A DNA stretch of 64,000 nt from JBGSYJ01 sp041748075. Lineage in GTDB: Bacteria; Acidobacteriota; Thermoanaerobaculia; Gp7-AA8. Positions 45,662 through 55,383 of this stretch are shown one piece after another. Position 1 is the first letter of the stretch. Each line of letters begins with the position of its first letter. The stretch lies in the NCBI GenBank assembly GCA_041748075.1, contig JBGTDX010000036.1:186001-250000 (forward strand), read 5' to 3'. The notes beneath the pieces are model-generated. The model searched no databases. It saw only the letters and a program-made list of their open reading frames with translations, and was not told where the DNA came from. The position numbers were made by a program, and so were the translations under genes.

Positions 45662-47308
45662 TCACGGCAGACGGACCGGAATGTCGAACTCCGAAGGCGG
45701 CTCGGCTCCTGCGGTGCTGCCTTCGACAGCAGAGCCCGCAGTGCCGCCGGAAGAAGCCCTCACGGCCGGGCGCCGCCGCGTCTGTCCGACCCTCTTCAGC
45801 TGAAAGCCGACCCCGCTCACCAGTTGCCCTGAGGAGACCGTCCGCGACGGTGCAGACCCGAGCGAGGTCGCCCCGTTCTCATAGCCGGTGGCGTAGCGCC
45901 CTGTTGCGTCCGAGGCGACTAGCTTGTACGTCCCTGCCGGAAGCACGAGCGTGTAGGCTCCGAGTGAATCGCTGACGGCCCGTCCGGTGACGGTTCCGGC
46001 TGCGTCGAATGCGGTCACAGTGACTCCGGCGATCGGACCTGCTGTGTCGTTGTCCGACACGGTGCCGCTCAGCCGCGCTGAGGCGAACATCGCGAAGTCA
46101 ACCCTCGTCGTCTGTTCAGACAGGACCACGGCAGTGTCGGCGTACTGAAACACCGCGCGTTTCGACCAGAACTGAGGCGCATAAAGAGCGGGAAGGTCAT
46201 ATGCGGCAACCTTGTAGGAGCCGGGCGGCAGGAGAACGGAGTACTCGCCCGTGGCGCTCGTGTGGACAACGCTCCGCGTCGTCCCGCTCAGGTTGTAGAC
46301 GGCGACGGCCACTCCTGTGAGGCGGGCGCCTGTGGTCGCATCGGTGACGCTTCCCGCGATGGTTCCCCCATTCGCCAGGCGGAAGTCGATTCCCGAGAGG
46401 CTCGCGCCACGCAGGAGATCAAACTCCGTCGCGAGTACAAACGCCTCCGCTTCGCGGTAGAAGCTGCCGGCGTAAACGCCGGAATCGTCATGAGCGACGA
46501 GACGGACCTTGCCGGGAGGAACCGCCATGGTGAATTCTCCCGAGGATCCGCTCCGGGTCTGCACGAGCAACTCGCCCGTAGGCCGATACGCCGAAATGGT
46601 GATTCCGACGAGAGCGCCTCCCGTTTCTGAATGTTTCGCCGTCCCCGACACTTTGGCGCCCACTTCGAGGGTGAAGCGATGGCCTCCCAGCGTCACTCCG
46701 GAAGTGACCGCGACCGCCGTGGCGAGCGAAGCCTTCGGAACGTTGGCGTGGAACTCGGTCAGATAAACGAACTGTTCGTCCCAGGCCGCCAGGATGTACT
46801 CCGCAGGAGGGAGCAGTAGCGAGAAATTTCCGGCCGCATCCGTGCGGACCTGCTCGCGTCGGAGACCGCTGCGGGTATACGCCGCGACCGTCATGTTCGG
46901 CAGAGCGACTCCCGTCGCCTCAGCAACGACATTCCCTTCGATGCGGCCGCCCCTCACCATGGAGAAATCGATTCCGGTGACGACCTGGGAAGCGGTCAAC
47001 GAGAACGTCTGGGCGGTTTCGAACGACTCTGCGTTCAGGTAGTAGCTGGTGGCATACGTGACCGCCAGGTCGTAGGCGAGCACCCGCGTCTGCCCGGCAG
47101 GAAGATTGGCGAGCGTGTATCGGCCGAACGAGTCGCTGGTCGCAGTGGCCTGGAGAGCTCCTGCCGGCGAATAGGCGGCGACGACGATCCCGCCGAGGGG
47201 GCTGCCCGATTGCGATGCCGTCACCGTACCGCTGATTGAGGCGGCGAAGGAGGGAGAAGCGAGCAGGAGAGTTAAAATGAAAAACAGCGCGTATCGGGCC
47301 AGGGCCAT
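45662..47308 (-). CDS. Secreted protein of five carboxypeptidase-regulatory-like repeats
   Basis: 548 aa. Signal peptide at residues 1-22. Five repeats of about 97 aa each follow, with internal anchors such as GTVTASQSGSPLGGIVVAAYS, AGNFSLLLPPAEYILAAW and GIDFSMV. This is the SdrD-B/CarboxypepD_reg immunoglobulin-like fold found in surface proteins of Bacteroidota and Acidobacteriota. No enzyme domain is present. It probably builds a rod on the cell surface. It diverges from the CDP-sugar genes. Confidence 0.85.
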   Translation of the reverse strand: MALARYALFFILTLLLASPSFAASISGTVTASQSGSPLGGIVVAAYSPAGALQATATSDSFGRYTLANLPAGQTRVLAYDLAVTYATSYYLNAESFETAQTFSLTASQVVTGIDFSMVRGGRIEGNVVAEATGVALPNMTVAAYTRSGLRREQVRTDAAGNFSLLLPPAEYILAAWDEQFVYLTEFHANVPKASLATAVAVTSGVTLGGHRFTLEVGAKVSGTAKHSETGGALVGITISAYRPTGELLVQTRSGSSGEFTMAVPPGKVRLVAHDDSGVYAGSFYREAEAFVLATEFDLLRGASLSGIDFRLANGGTIAGSVTDATTGARLTGVAVAVYNLSGTTRSVVHTSATGEYSVLLPPGSYKVAAYDLPALYAPQFWSKRAVFQYADTAVVLSEQTTRVDFAMFASARLSGTVSDNDTAGPIAGVTVTAFDAAGTVTGRAVSDSLGAYTLVLPAGTYKLVASDATGRYATGYENGATSLGSAPSRTVSSGQLVSGVGFQLKRVGQTRRRPAVRASSGGTAGSAVEGSTAGAEPPSEFDIPVRLP

Positions 47309-47464
47309 GTAAATCTTTCTCAGATTCCGGGTGTCTTAAGGCCAACAGCAGGAGCTGCCGTAGAAATTGCAAAGCTTTCCTTCCTAATTGAGCATGACCG
47401 GGATTGACTGACCTTCGGAACATCCGTTCTGGTGGCGCTCGCCGCTTTTGATCAGGGAGCTTGA

Positions 47465-48289
47465 ATGCCCGAACACCAGCCGTACAAAGTCGTGATCCTC
47501 TGCGGGGGGATCGGAACCCGCCTCCGCGAAGAGACCGAGTTCAAGCCGAAGCCTCTCGTCGAGATCGGAGGACGGCCGATCCTCTGGCACATCATGAAGC
47601 ACTACTCGCAGTTCGGCTTCCGCGACTTCGTGCTTGCGCTCGGTTACCGCGGCGAGATGATCGTCGATTATTTCGAAAACTACTACCGCCGGACGCGGGA
47701 TTACACGCTCGCACTGAACCAGAAAAGTGAGCGCGTCTTTTATGGCGGCCCCGACGGCGACGAGCAGGAGTGGCGCATCACTTTCGCCTGGACCGGACAG
47801 CAGACGATGACGGGGGGCCGCATCAAACGGATCGAGCGCTACATCGATGAAGAGCTGTTCCTCGCCACGTACGGCGACGGCCTCGCCGACATCGACATCA
47901 AGGGCGAGCTCGACTTTCACCGTCGGGAAGGCAAGATCGCGACGATGGCGGGCGTTCATCTTCCGACGACGTTCGGCGTGCTCGCCGCTGAAGGCAACAC
48001 GGTGGTGGAGTTCCGCGAAAAGCCGGTCCTTCAGGGGTGGATCAACGGCGGATTTTTCATCTTCAACCGCGAGTTTTTCCGTTACCTCCACGGAGACGAC
48101 GAGGTCCTCGAGGAGCGTCCGATGAAGCAGCTCGTCTCCGAGCGGCAGCTGGTGGTCTATCCGCACGAGGGCTTTTGGAAGTGCATGGATACGTACAAAG
48201 ACTTCGTCGCCCTCAACGAAATCTGGGATTCCCGCCGGGCGCCGTGGAAAACCTGGGGCGACGAGTCAGGGAGCCGAGGAACGGCATGA
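47465..48289 (+). CDS. rfbF: Glucose-1-phosphate cytidylyltransferase
   Basis: 274 aa; AGGGAG six bases before the ATG. VVILCGGIGTRLREETEFKPKPLVEIGGRPILWHIM is the nucleotidyltransferase signature; LATYGDGLADIDI is the metal-binding region and GWINGGFFIF the sugar part. It forms CDP-glucose from CTP and glucose-1-phosphate, the first step to dideoxy sugars. It starts the exopolysaccharide locus; its stop overlaps the next start (ATGA). Confidence 0.94.
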   Translation: MPEHQPYKVVILCGGIGTRLREETEFKPKPLVEIGGRPILWHIMKHYSQFGFRDFVLALGYRGEMIVDYFENYYRRTRDYTLALNQKSERVFYGGPDGDEQEWRITFAWTGQQTMTGGRIKRIERYIDEELFLATYGDGLADIDIKGELDFHRREGKIATMAGVHLPTTFGVLAAEGNTVVEFREKPVLQGWINGGFFIFNREFFRYLHGDDEVLEERPMKQLVSERQLVVYPHEGFWKCMDTYKDFVALNEIWDSRRAPWKTWGDESGSRGTA

Positions 48290-49290
48290 GCGAATTCTGG
48301 CGCGACAAGAAAGTGCTCGTGACCGGCGCCACCGGGCTGCTCGGCTCATGGCTGACGGCGCGGCTCGTCGAGCGGCGGGCGAATGTCGTATGCCTGGTGC
48401 GAGATCAGACGCCGGGGTCGCTCCTGGTCTCCTCCGGAACGATAGGGCGCGTGGTCACCGTCTCCGGTGCAGTCGAAGACTACGAACTTCTTCTGCGAAC
48501 GTTGAACGAACACGAGATCGAGTTCGTCTTCCATCTCGCGGCGCAGACGATCGTGCCAATCGCCCACCGTTCGCCCCTCTCGACCTTCGAAGCGAACATC
48601 AAGGGAACGTGGTGTCTTCTGGAAGCCGCTCGCAATCTCGGCGACTGCGTCAAGGCGATCCTGATCGCCTCGAGCGACAAGGCCTACGGAGAGCAGACGC
48701 ACCTCCCCTACAACGAAGAGACGCCGCTTCAGGGAATTCATCCCTACGATGTCTCGAAGTCGTGCGCCGATCTGATCTCCAACACCTACGTGCAAAGCTA
48801 CGGGCTGCCGGTCTGCATCACGCGATGCGGGAACATGTACGGTGGCGGCGATCTGAACTGGAACCGCCTGGTTCCCGGCACGATCCGCTCGTTCTTCTAC
48901 GATGAGAGTCCCACCATCCGGAGTGACGGATCGCTCCAGCGAGACTACGTCTATGTCGAGGACATCGCCGACGCCTACATCCTGCTTGCCGAAAACATGG
49001 GGCGCCCCGAGGTCGTCGGACGCGCATTCAACTTCGGGAATGACCGGCCGTTCAGCGTTCTCGATGTCGTGGAGACGATTCGCGATCTGATGGGCAAACG
49101 GATCCAGCCGACGGTCCTGAACGAAGCAGGTCGCGAGAGTGAGATCCCCGTGCAGTACCTCGACAGCACGCGCGCGCGAAAGGTCCTCGGCTGGAGTCCG
49201 AAGTACAGCTTCCGCGACGGCCTCTCGTGCACGATCGCGTGGTACGAGGGTTTGCTCCGCGGCGGAGATCGGACCCGGGCGGAGGAATGA
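48286..49290 (+). CDS. rfbG: CDP-glucose 4,6-dehydratase-like SDR
   Basis: 334 aa from ATG at 48286. NAD loop VTGATGLLGSWL, AAQTIVPIAHRSPLSTFE, SSDKAYGEQTHLPY and YDVSKSCADLI (catalytic Tyr/Lys) are visible. The SDKAYG and GSWL features fit CDP-glucose 4,6-dehydratase, consistent with rfbF upstream; another NDP-sugar dehydratase is possible. Overlaps the next gene by four bases. Confidence 0.85.
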   Translation: MSEFWRDKKVLVTGATGLLGSWLTARLVERRANVVCLVRDQTPGSLLVSSGTIGRVVTVSGAVEDYELLLRTLNEHEIEFVFHLAAQTIVPIAHRSPLSTFEANIKGTWCLLEAARNLGDCVKAILIASSDKAYGEQTHLPYNEETPLQGIHPYDVSKSCADLISNTYVQSYGLPVCITRCGNMYGGGDLNWNRLVPGTIRSFFYDESPTIRSDGSLQRDYVYVEDIADAYILLAENMGRPEVVGRAFNFGNDRPFSVLDVVETIRDLMGKRIQPTVLNEAGRESEIPVQYLDSTRARKVLGWSPKYSFRDGLSCTIAWYEGLLRGGDRTRAEE

Positions 49291-50243
49291 CGTCGAAGAC
49301 GCTGGCCGGGAAACGTGTTCTCGTCACCGGGGGCTCCGGCTTCATCGGCCGGCACCTGCTCAGAGCGCTCGAACGTGACGGAGCGCGCGTGCACGCGACC
49401 TGCCGCTCGTCGGCGGAATCCGCCACCTCCGACTCCCACGCCGACTGGCTGCGCCTCGATCTCGCCGAGCGTTCTTCGATCTTCGCGGCTGTACAGGCGT
49501 CACAGCCGGACGTGGTATTCCACCTCGCCGCCCGCATCGGCGCGGACCGCTCGCTCGCATTCTCCGAGCTGGCGCTGCGTGAGAACGTCATGGGGACCCA
49601 TTTGCTGCTAGCCGCGCTCGCAGAGCGCAAGCCGGCGGTGGAGCGGATCGTCGTTCTCGGCTCCGGCGAAGAATACGGACGGAGCGAGACGCTTCCGATC
49701 ACGGAAGAGCAGCCGCTCCGCCCGATCTCGCCGTACTCCCTCTCGAAAGCGGCCTCGAGCCAGCTCGCGCTCACATACGCCGATCTTTACGAGCTCCCTG
49801 TCGCCGTGGTTCGTCCCTTCATCGTTTATGGCCCGGGGCAGTCAACGGCGATGATGTTGCCGAACCTCATCGACACCCTCACGGCAGGACGTGAATTCAG
49901 AATGACGATGGGCGAGCAGACACGAGACTTCATCTTCGTGGAAGACCTTATAGATGGACTGCTGGCCGCCGCGTCGAGTGACGGCGCCATCGGTGAGGCA
50001 TTCAATCTATGCTCGGGACAGGAGCAGTCGATCCGGCACGTCGCCGAGATGGCGCGGAACATGATCGGAGAGGGAAAGCTCCTCCCCGGCGCGCTGCCTT
50101 ATCGTGACAACGAGGTCTGGCGGCTCGTCGGAACGAATGAGAAAGCACGGCGTGTTCTTCAATGGACCCCACGGACCACGCTCGAAGAAGGGCTTGGAAA
50201 GGCAATCGAATGGTACCGACACAGATCCCTCGCGCAATCGTGA
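49287..50243 (+). CDS. NAD-dependent sugar epimerase/reductase
   Basis: 318 aa; GGAGGA upstream and ATGA overlap with rfbG. VTGGSGFIGRHLLRAL is the Rossmann loop; SGEEYGRSETLPITEE and YSLSKAASSQLAL carry the Ser/Tyr/Lys catalytic set; VVRPFIVYGPGQ follows. It is an extended SDR that probably completes a CDP-linked deoxysugar (epimerase or 4-reductase). The exact product cannot be told. Confidence 0.88.
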   Translation: MTSKTLAGKRVLVTGGSGFIGRHLLRALERDGARVHATCRSSAESATSDSHADWLRLDLAERSSIFAAVQASQPDVVFHLAARIGADRSLAFSELALRENVMGTHLLLAALAERKPAVERIVVLGSGEEYGRSETLPITEEQPLRPISPYSLSKAASSQLALTYADLYELPVAVVRPFIVYGPGQSTAMMLPNLIDTLTAGREFRMTMGEQTRDFIFVEDLIDGLLAAASSDGAIGEAFNLCSGQEQSIRHVAEMARNMIGEGKLLPGALPYRDNEVWRLVGTNEKARRVLQWTPRTTLEEGLGKAIEWYRHRSLAQS

Positions 50244-51121
50244 TCGCGATCGCAACGTGCAGCGGCCTGGTGTCAGGATGTGCCGACAAAACCGAGCAGC
50301 CAGTTCCGGCGTCGACAACGGCTGCCGGGAGGACGGAGTCTCCGCTCCCGTCGAAGAGCGATCCACCCTCGCCTGAATCAGCGCGCGCGGATCAACTTCT
50401 CGACAGCGCTGAGTGGCGCGAGGCGCGTGACGCGTACTACAAGCTTCCGCCGAGCCGCGAAGTGCTCAAAAAGCGGGCTTACGCACACACGCGGCTGTGG
50501 GAACTGCAGCCGGCGATCCGCATCCTTCGCGAGGCGCGAGACCAGTACCCCGACGACGTCGAGATCCCCGCTTACCTCGCTTCCGCGCTTACGCTCAACC
50601 GCGAGCTCGAAGAGGCAGTATCGCTCTACGAGCAGGTTGTCGAACAGAAGCCCGCCGACAACAACTTCCGGGCAGGCTACGCGCTGGCGCTCGCGTGGTC
50701 GAAAGACTTCGAGAGGGCGGCCGAGGAGTACAGGAAGGTGCTGGCGCGCGACCCGCGTCACTTCGAGGCGCGTCTCGGTCTCGGGGACGTTCTCTCATGG
50801 CAGAAGCGGTTCGATGAAGCGGTCGCCGAATACGAGGCTGCTGCCGCGGCGACGCGCAACCCCCGCAGCAGGGGCGATGCTCTGGCGAGAAGTGCTCGTG
50901 TCCTCGCCTGGAAGGGCGATCTCGACCGCGCGCTGAATCGGTACGAGGAGGCGCTCACCGCCCATCCACGCAATGTCGAGGCTCTGCTCGGTCGGGCAGA
51001 AGTCTACGAATGGCAACGGGAGTATCCGAAAGCCAAAGCGACCTACGAGGAAGCATTGCGCGTCGCTCCCGAACATCCTGGGGCGAAGGCCAGGCTTCTG
51101 CAGTTGATGTGGGTGAAGTGA
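50210..51121 (+). CDS. TPR lipoprotein of the exopolysaccharide locus
   Basis: 303 aa from ATG at 50210, overlapping the previous gene by 34 bp. Lipobox LVSGCADK marks a lipid-anchored mature protein. Seven or so tetratricopeptide repeats follow (AYALALAWSKDFERAAEEYRKV, ALLGRAEVYEWQREYPKAKAT). Periplasmic TPR lipoproteins bind synthase and outer-membrane parts of polysaccharide exporters. The synthase gene starts eight bp downstream. Confidence 0.85.
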   Translation: MVPTQIPRAIVIAIATCSGLVSGCADKTEQPVPASTTAAGRTESPLPSKSDPPSPESARADQLLDSAEWREARDAYYKLPPSREVLKKRAYAHTRLWELQPAIRILREARDQYPDDVEIPAYLASALTLNRELEEAVSLYEQVVEQKPADNNFRAGYALALAWSKDFERAAEEYRKVLARDPRHFEARLGLGDVLSWQKRFDEAVAEYEAAAAATRNPRSRGDALARSARVLAWKGDLDRALNRYEEALTAHPRNVEALLGRAEVYEWQREYPKAKATYEEALRVAPEHPGAKARLLQLMWVK

Positions 51122-51128
51122 AGCTCTA

Positions 51129-52676
51129 ATGGCCGGCCACCTTCACGCGCTTCGACAGGAGCGCCACGACGGCGCAGGCGTCACACCACGCGAGCGGATC
51201 AGCGTCGCCGAGCGTCTGATCATCGGCGTCCTCGCCTTCGCAGCATTCCAGAGCGTCCTCTATTTCGCGATCTGGTGGCTCAGCCTCGAACACCGAAAGA
51301 ACCTTCTCATCTACATTCCTCTGACGTTCGCCACTTTCTGGTTTCTCGCCGAGTCATGCATCTACTGGACTTACTTCTCGCTGATCAAGGTGCCGAAACG
51401 CCCGCCCCGCGAGAGGGAATTCAGCGTCGACGTCTTCACGACAGCGGCACCAGGCGAGCCCTACGAGATGTTCGAGCAGTCGCTTCCCGCACTCGTTAGG
51501 ATCCGCTATCCCCATCGAACCTATCTGCTCGACGGCAGCGGAGACCCGCGGCTCAGGTCACTGGCCGGAGAGCTGGGCATCGAGCGAATCGACTGCTCAG
51601 ACGTCGGGGGCGCGAAAGCCGGGAAGGTCAATCACGCCCTCGGCCGGACTTCCGGCGAGATCGTCCTCGTCATCGACCCCGACCACGTCGCCGATCCCGG
51701 CTTTCTCGACGAAGTCGTCGACCATTTCTCCGATCCTGATGTCGGATTCGTTCAGGTCGTTCAGGCGTATCACAACCAACCCGCCTCGTTCGTCGCCCGA
51801 GCGTCCGCCGAACAGACGTATGGTTTCTATGGGCCAATCATGATGGGGATGAACCGGCTCGGCGGCCCGCTGGCGATCGGTGCGAACTGCACGTTCCGTC
51901 GCAGGGCTCTTGAGTCGATCGGCGGTCACGCGGTACATCTCGTAGAGGACTTCGTCACCTCGATCCGCCTCCATGCTGCAGGCTGGAAATCCGTCTACGT
52001 CCCGCAGATTCTCGCGCGCGGCCTGGTGCCGGAGGATATCCGGTCGTATTTCAAACAGCAGCTCAAGTGGTCGACCGGCATGTTCCAGGTTCTGTTCCGC
52101 ATGATGCCGCGCCTGTTTTTCAGGATCCCCGGGTGGGAGCGCTTCCGTTACCTGATCGCCAGCACCTACTACCTGATCGGCCTCGCCATCGCCATCAACC
52201 TGCTTCTCCCGATCATCTTTCTCTTCACCGGGATGTGGGCCGTCGAGATGCCGATCCGCGGCTACGTTCTCCGGTTGATCCCGTTCGTGCTGCTGTTCCT
52301 GCTGATCCACGCGATCTCGCAGCGCTGGATGCGCGATCGGTCGGAACGCGGCTTCCAGTTGCGCGGAATGCTGCTCAAGCTGGGGACTTGGCCCGTATAC
52401 GTGCTCGCCCTCTTCTACGCCATCGTGGGGGTGGCAGTGCCCTACCTGCCGACCGCCAAGAGCCGGCAGGCCGGGAACTTTCTGCATCTCGTGACTCCTC
52501 ATCTGGCGATCATCGGATTCTCGATTGCGGGCATCATCTGGGCGCTGAACTCGCCCCTGCGAAACTTCGACGGCACCCGGCTGATGATCGTGTTCGCCGT
52601 CGTGAACTGTTTCCTGATGCTTCCTACCGTCCTGGCTGCCATCAGCGACTGGCGGCGCAGCGGAGTGAGGCAATGA
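51129..52676 (+). CDS. Processive GT2 polysaccharide synthase
   Basis: 515 aa, with about seven membrane helices. The GT2 domain has LLDGSGDPRLRSL, the DxD-like VIDPDHVADPGFL, the catalytic LVEDFVTSIRL and QQLKWSTGMF where related synthases have QxxRW; Lys replaces Arg. C-terminal helices form a translocation channel (IAINLLLPIIFLFTGMW and others). It resembles cellulose/hyaluronan synthase-type enzymes that make and move a beta-linked chain. ATGA overlap couples it to the GH26 gene. Confidence 0.9.
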   Translation: MAGHLHALRQERHDGAGVTPRERISVAERLIIGVLAFAAFQSVLYFAIWWLSLEHRKNLLIYIPLTFATFWFLAESCIYWTYFSLIKVPKRPPREREFSVDVFTTAAPGEPYEMFEQSLPALVRIRYPHRTYLLDGSGDPRLRSLAGELGIERIDCSDVGGAKAGKVNHALGRTSGEIVLVIDPDHVADPGFLDEVVDHFSDPDVGFVQVVQAYHNQPASFVARASAEQTYGFYGPIMMGMNRLGGPLAIGANCTFRRRALESIGGHAVHLVEDFVTSIRLHAAGWKSVYVPQILARGLVPEDIRSYFKQQLKWSTGMFQVLFRMMPRLFFRIPGWERFRYLIASTYYLIGLAIAINLLLPIIFLFTGMWAVEMPIRGYVLRLIPFVLLFLLIHAISQRWMRDRSERGFQLRGMLLKLGTWPVYVLALFYAIVGVAVPYLPTAKSRQAGNFLHLVTPHLAIIGFSIAGIIWALNSPLRNFDGTRLMIVFAVVNCFLMLPTVLAAISDWRRSGVRQ

Positions 52677-53725
52677 ACGGGCGCAGGATCATCGTCACGG
52701 CGGTCCCTCTGCTGGTGATCGCGGCTCTGATCGCTACGTACCCGCTGTTCGAGCGCATCTTCACGCAGGGGCTGTCGTTGCTCCGTGTGCGACTCGCCCA
52801 ACTCGAGATGAGGATCGGTCTCGCGCACGAAGGAAAGGGGCTGCTGCTCGGAATCTATCAGCCGGAGGCGCCGTACGTGATCGGCCGCGTTGCCGAAATC
52901 GAAGCGAGGATCGACAAATCATTCGACATCATCGCGATCTATCAGACCTGGGGCGACCGTCCAGAGGATGAGTTCCCGCTGGCGTTGATGCGAGCGGTCG
53001 ACGATCGTCACTCGATGGGAATGATCACCTGGGAGCCGTGGACGAGTGAGTTCCGGCAGAACGCGGGCCGCGCAGAGACCGGACGGCTGACGCGACTGCG
53101 GGAGATCGCGGAAGGACGCTATGACGCCTACGTACGCACATGGGCGCGCGAGGCAGTGATCTTCGGCAAGCCCTTCTTCCTTCGCTTCGCGCACGAGATG
53201 GACAATCCGCAATACCCCTGGTCGCAGCAGGCCGGAAACTCGCCAGCGGATTTCATCGATGCCTGGCGGCACGTCCGGACTATCTTCCAGCAGGAGGGTG
53301 CCCGCAATGTCGTCTGGGTCTGGTCGCCGCAGAAGACTCTGGGCAATCAACTCTACCCGGGTGGGGAGTACGTCGACTGGGTGGGGACGGGCGTATTCAA
53401 TTACGGGGTCTACGGCGAAGGGGTGTGGCATTCCTTCGAGTATCTCTACGAGCCGCTCTACCGTGACGCAATCACGCACGAGAAGCCGATCATGATCGCG
53501 GAGATCGGCTGCTCTCCGCATGGAGGGGATCCGGTCCAGTGGTATGCCGATGCCTTCGACAAGCTGCGCTCCCGGTATGCAGATACGCAGGCCGTCGTCT
53601 TCTACGGAAATCCGGCAGACGCGACGTTGCCGGGCTCGGTGATCGACTGGTCGATTGATCGGAATCAGGAAATTCTCACGCTCGTGCGGAGACTGAGCTC
53701 CGACGGCGCGTTTCGTAATGAGTGA
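52673..53725 (+). CDS. GH26-type glycoside hydrolase
   Basis: 350 aa from ATG at 52673; the longer frame to 52067 overlaps the synthase. A membrane anchor occupies residues 5-25 (VTAVPLLVIAALIA). GH26 features: WEPW, FLRFAHEMDNPQYPW with the acid/base Glu, and MIAEIGCSPHGG with the nucleophile Glu. Known GH26 enzymes cut beta-mannans or related beta-glucans. In this operon it may trim or release the polymer made by the upstream synthase, as hydrolases do in alginate and cellulose loci (inference). Confidence 0.85.
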   Translation: MNGRRIIVTAVPLLVIAALIATYPLFERIFTQGLSLLRVRLAQLEMRIGLAHEGKGLLLGIYQPEAPYVIGRVAEIEARIDKSFDIIAIYQTWGDRPEDEFPLALMRAVDDRHSMGMITWEPWTSEFRQNAGRAETGRLTRLREIAEGRYDAYVRTWAREAVIFGKPFFLRFAHEMDNPQYPWSQQAGNSPADFIDAWRHVRTIFQQEGARNVVWVWSPQKTLGNQLYPGGEYVDWVGTGVFNYGVYGEGVWHSFEYLYEPLYRDAITHEKPIMIAEIGCSPHGGDPVQWYADAFDKLRSRYADTQAVVFYGNPADATLPGSVIDWSIDRNQEILTLVRRLSSDGAFRNE

Positions 53726-53726
53726 T

Positions 53727-55343
53727 TCAGAATCGCTTCGAGAGGCGGATCGCTGCCTCGTCGGACGTGTAGAACGCCGTCACGAAGTGCTCGTAGCTGA
53801 TTGTAATGGAGCTGGAGTCGGTCACCGCGCTAGTCATCTCGAAGCCGACGCGCCAGGGGTTGTAGGTACGCTCGAACGGACCGGAACCGGGGAGCGGCAC
53901 AGGATCGGAGCCCTGGTCGGGGCCGAATCCGATCGCCACCTCACGGCCAAAACCGCCATCGGCATACAGCCGGAGGCCGATTCGCTCGGAGATCGCCCAA
54001 CGGAAGGCCAAGGCGCCGCGCGCTTCTGCAGTCTCGATCGGCGTCCAGTAAGAATCGTAGATGCCCTCGTACTGGTAGGTGAAACCACCGCCGGGAAGCG
54101 GGTTGCTACTCATCGATTCAAGACGGAATCGTGTCTCGGAAGTATCTCGATAGGAGGCTCCGCCGCCCAGCCACAGCGTCAACGAAGGGGTGCGCATCAC
54201 GGGGGCGGCCGCAAAGGCACCCGCTGCAACGCCGCTGTTGTCATCAAAATACCGGCGTCCCTCGGCATACGCAGCGGCGTACCAGCCCGAGGGTTGCTCG
54301 AGGTCCCAGCGCAGAGCGACCGTGGTGACGGAAGGGTGGGTCAACAGCGAGGTCGTCGTGTACAGAAGTTCCTGCTGGTCGACCGTCAGAGAAAGACGCG
54401 AATGCGGAGACAGGGGGCGGCGAATCGCACCGCCTCCGAGGAGTTTCGTCTCCCCATCGGGAAACTTCACTCCTCGCGCCCACACCTCGGCACTGAGTCG
54501 GGCTCGCGGAAACGATCTCGCCACGTGAAGGGCAGCGAACGGTGCCGTCGCCGAGACGTCGCGATCCGTCGCGTCGAGGAAATACGACCCGGCGTCCACG
54601 CGCCAGCGCGTGAGCGATTTGGCGGCAGGAGTAAACGACAGGTGTCCACGCGCGCGACGGTAAGGCTGATCGTCACGAGCCAGAGACACACCCGCTTCGG
54701 CGATCGCTGCCGCGGTGCGCTCGATCTCCAGGAGCGCCGCCCGGGCAGCCGCATGATCGGGCCGAAGTGCAAGCAAGTGCCGGTACTCCCGCGCCGCCGC
54801 GGGCCAGTCACCGGACCAATAGAGAGCGGTTGCGAGTCCCTCTCTCGCCGCCTCGTCTTCCGGAGCGAGCGCGATGATGCCCCGGAAGTCTGCGGCGGCT
54901 TCGTGAAGGCGGCCTTGCCAGAGACGGATCTGCGCGAGCAGAAGCTCGACTCTCCGTGATCCTCTCGCCGGAGGCCTGATCGCTACGAGCACAGCCTCCG
55001 CCTCGCTGAGCCGTTTCTGCGCCACGAGGGCCTCCGCCAACGCAAGGTGATAGTCGAGATTCGTCGGGTTCCCAGCAATGGCCTGCCGAAACAGCGATTC
55101 GGCCTCGGCGGGACGACCTCCCTGTAAGGCAGCAGCGCCGCGATCATACAGAGACGAAGCGCGCCTGAGGGCTTCCGTTGGGTGTGGCTGGCCGGGCGAG
55201 CGAGTCTGAGCAGCCATTGGAAAAGCCAGATAGGCCGTGAGCGCTTCGGAGTAGAGGTTGGCCGGGTTGCCAGAGCTGTTTTGTTGAGCAGACATTGGAG
55301 CCTGAAGAGCGAGCGCAAGTAGTAGTACCACCAGAGACTTCAT
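53727..55343 (-). CDS. TPR/beta-barrel outer-membrane protein (YaiO-like)
   Basis: 538 aa. Signal peptide (SLVVLLLALALQAPMSAQ), then TPR repeats to about residue 215 (AEAVLVAIRPPARGSRRVEL, EGLATALYWSGDWPAAAREY). Residues 225-538 are amphipathic strands ending in KRF, as in outer-membrane beta barrels (ISYEHFVTAFYTSDEAAIRLS). This is the YaiO-like arrangement and resembles AlgK/AlgE or PgaA functions combined. It converges with the GH26 gene with one base between stops, so it is the probable exit pore. Confidence 0.82.
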   Translation of the reverse strand: MKSLVVLLLALALQAPMSAQQNSSGNPANLYSEALTAYLAFPMAAQTRSPGQPHPTEALRRASSLYDRGAAALQGGRPAEAESLFRQAIAGNPTNLDYHLALAEALVAQKRLSEAEAVLVAIRPPARGSRRVELLLAQIRLWQGRLHEAAADFRGIIALAPEDEAAREGLATALYWSGDWPAAAREYRHLLALRPDHAAARAALLEIERTAAAIAEAGVSLARDDQPYRRARGHLSFTPAAKSLTRWRVDAGSYFLDATDRDVSATAPFAALHVARSFPRARLSAEVWARGVKFPDGETKLLGGGAIRRPLSPHSRLSLTVDQQELLYTTTSLLTHPSVTTVALRWDLEQPSGWYAAAYAEGRRYFDDNSGVAAGAFAAAPVMRTPSLTLWLGGGASYRDTSETRFRLESMSSNPLPGGGFTYQYEGIYDSYWTPIETAEARGALAFRWAISERIGLRLYADGGFGREVAIGFGPDQGSDPVPLPGSGPFERTYNPWRVGFEMTSAVTDSSSITISYEHFVTAFYTSDEAAIRLSKRF

Positions 55344-55383
55344 GCGTCATTAAAGTCGGGCATGGACGCCCGCATTCCCAAAA

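Noticed and set aside
53718..54959. Plus-strand frame of 413 codons
   Set aside because: It is antisense to the TPR/beta-barrel gene and basic and low-complexity.
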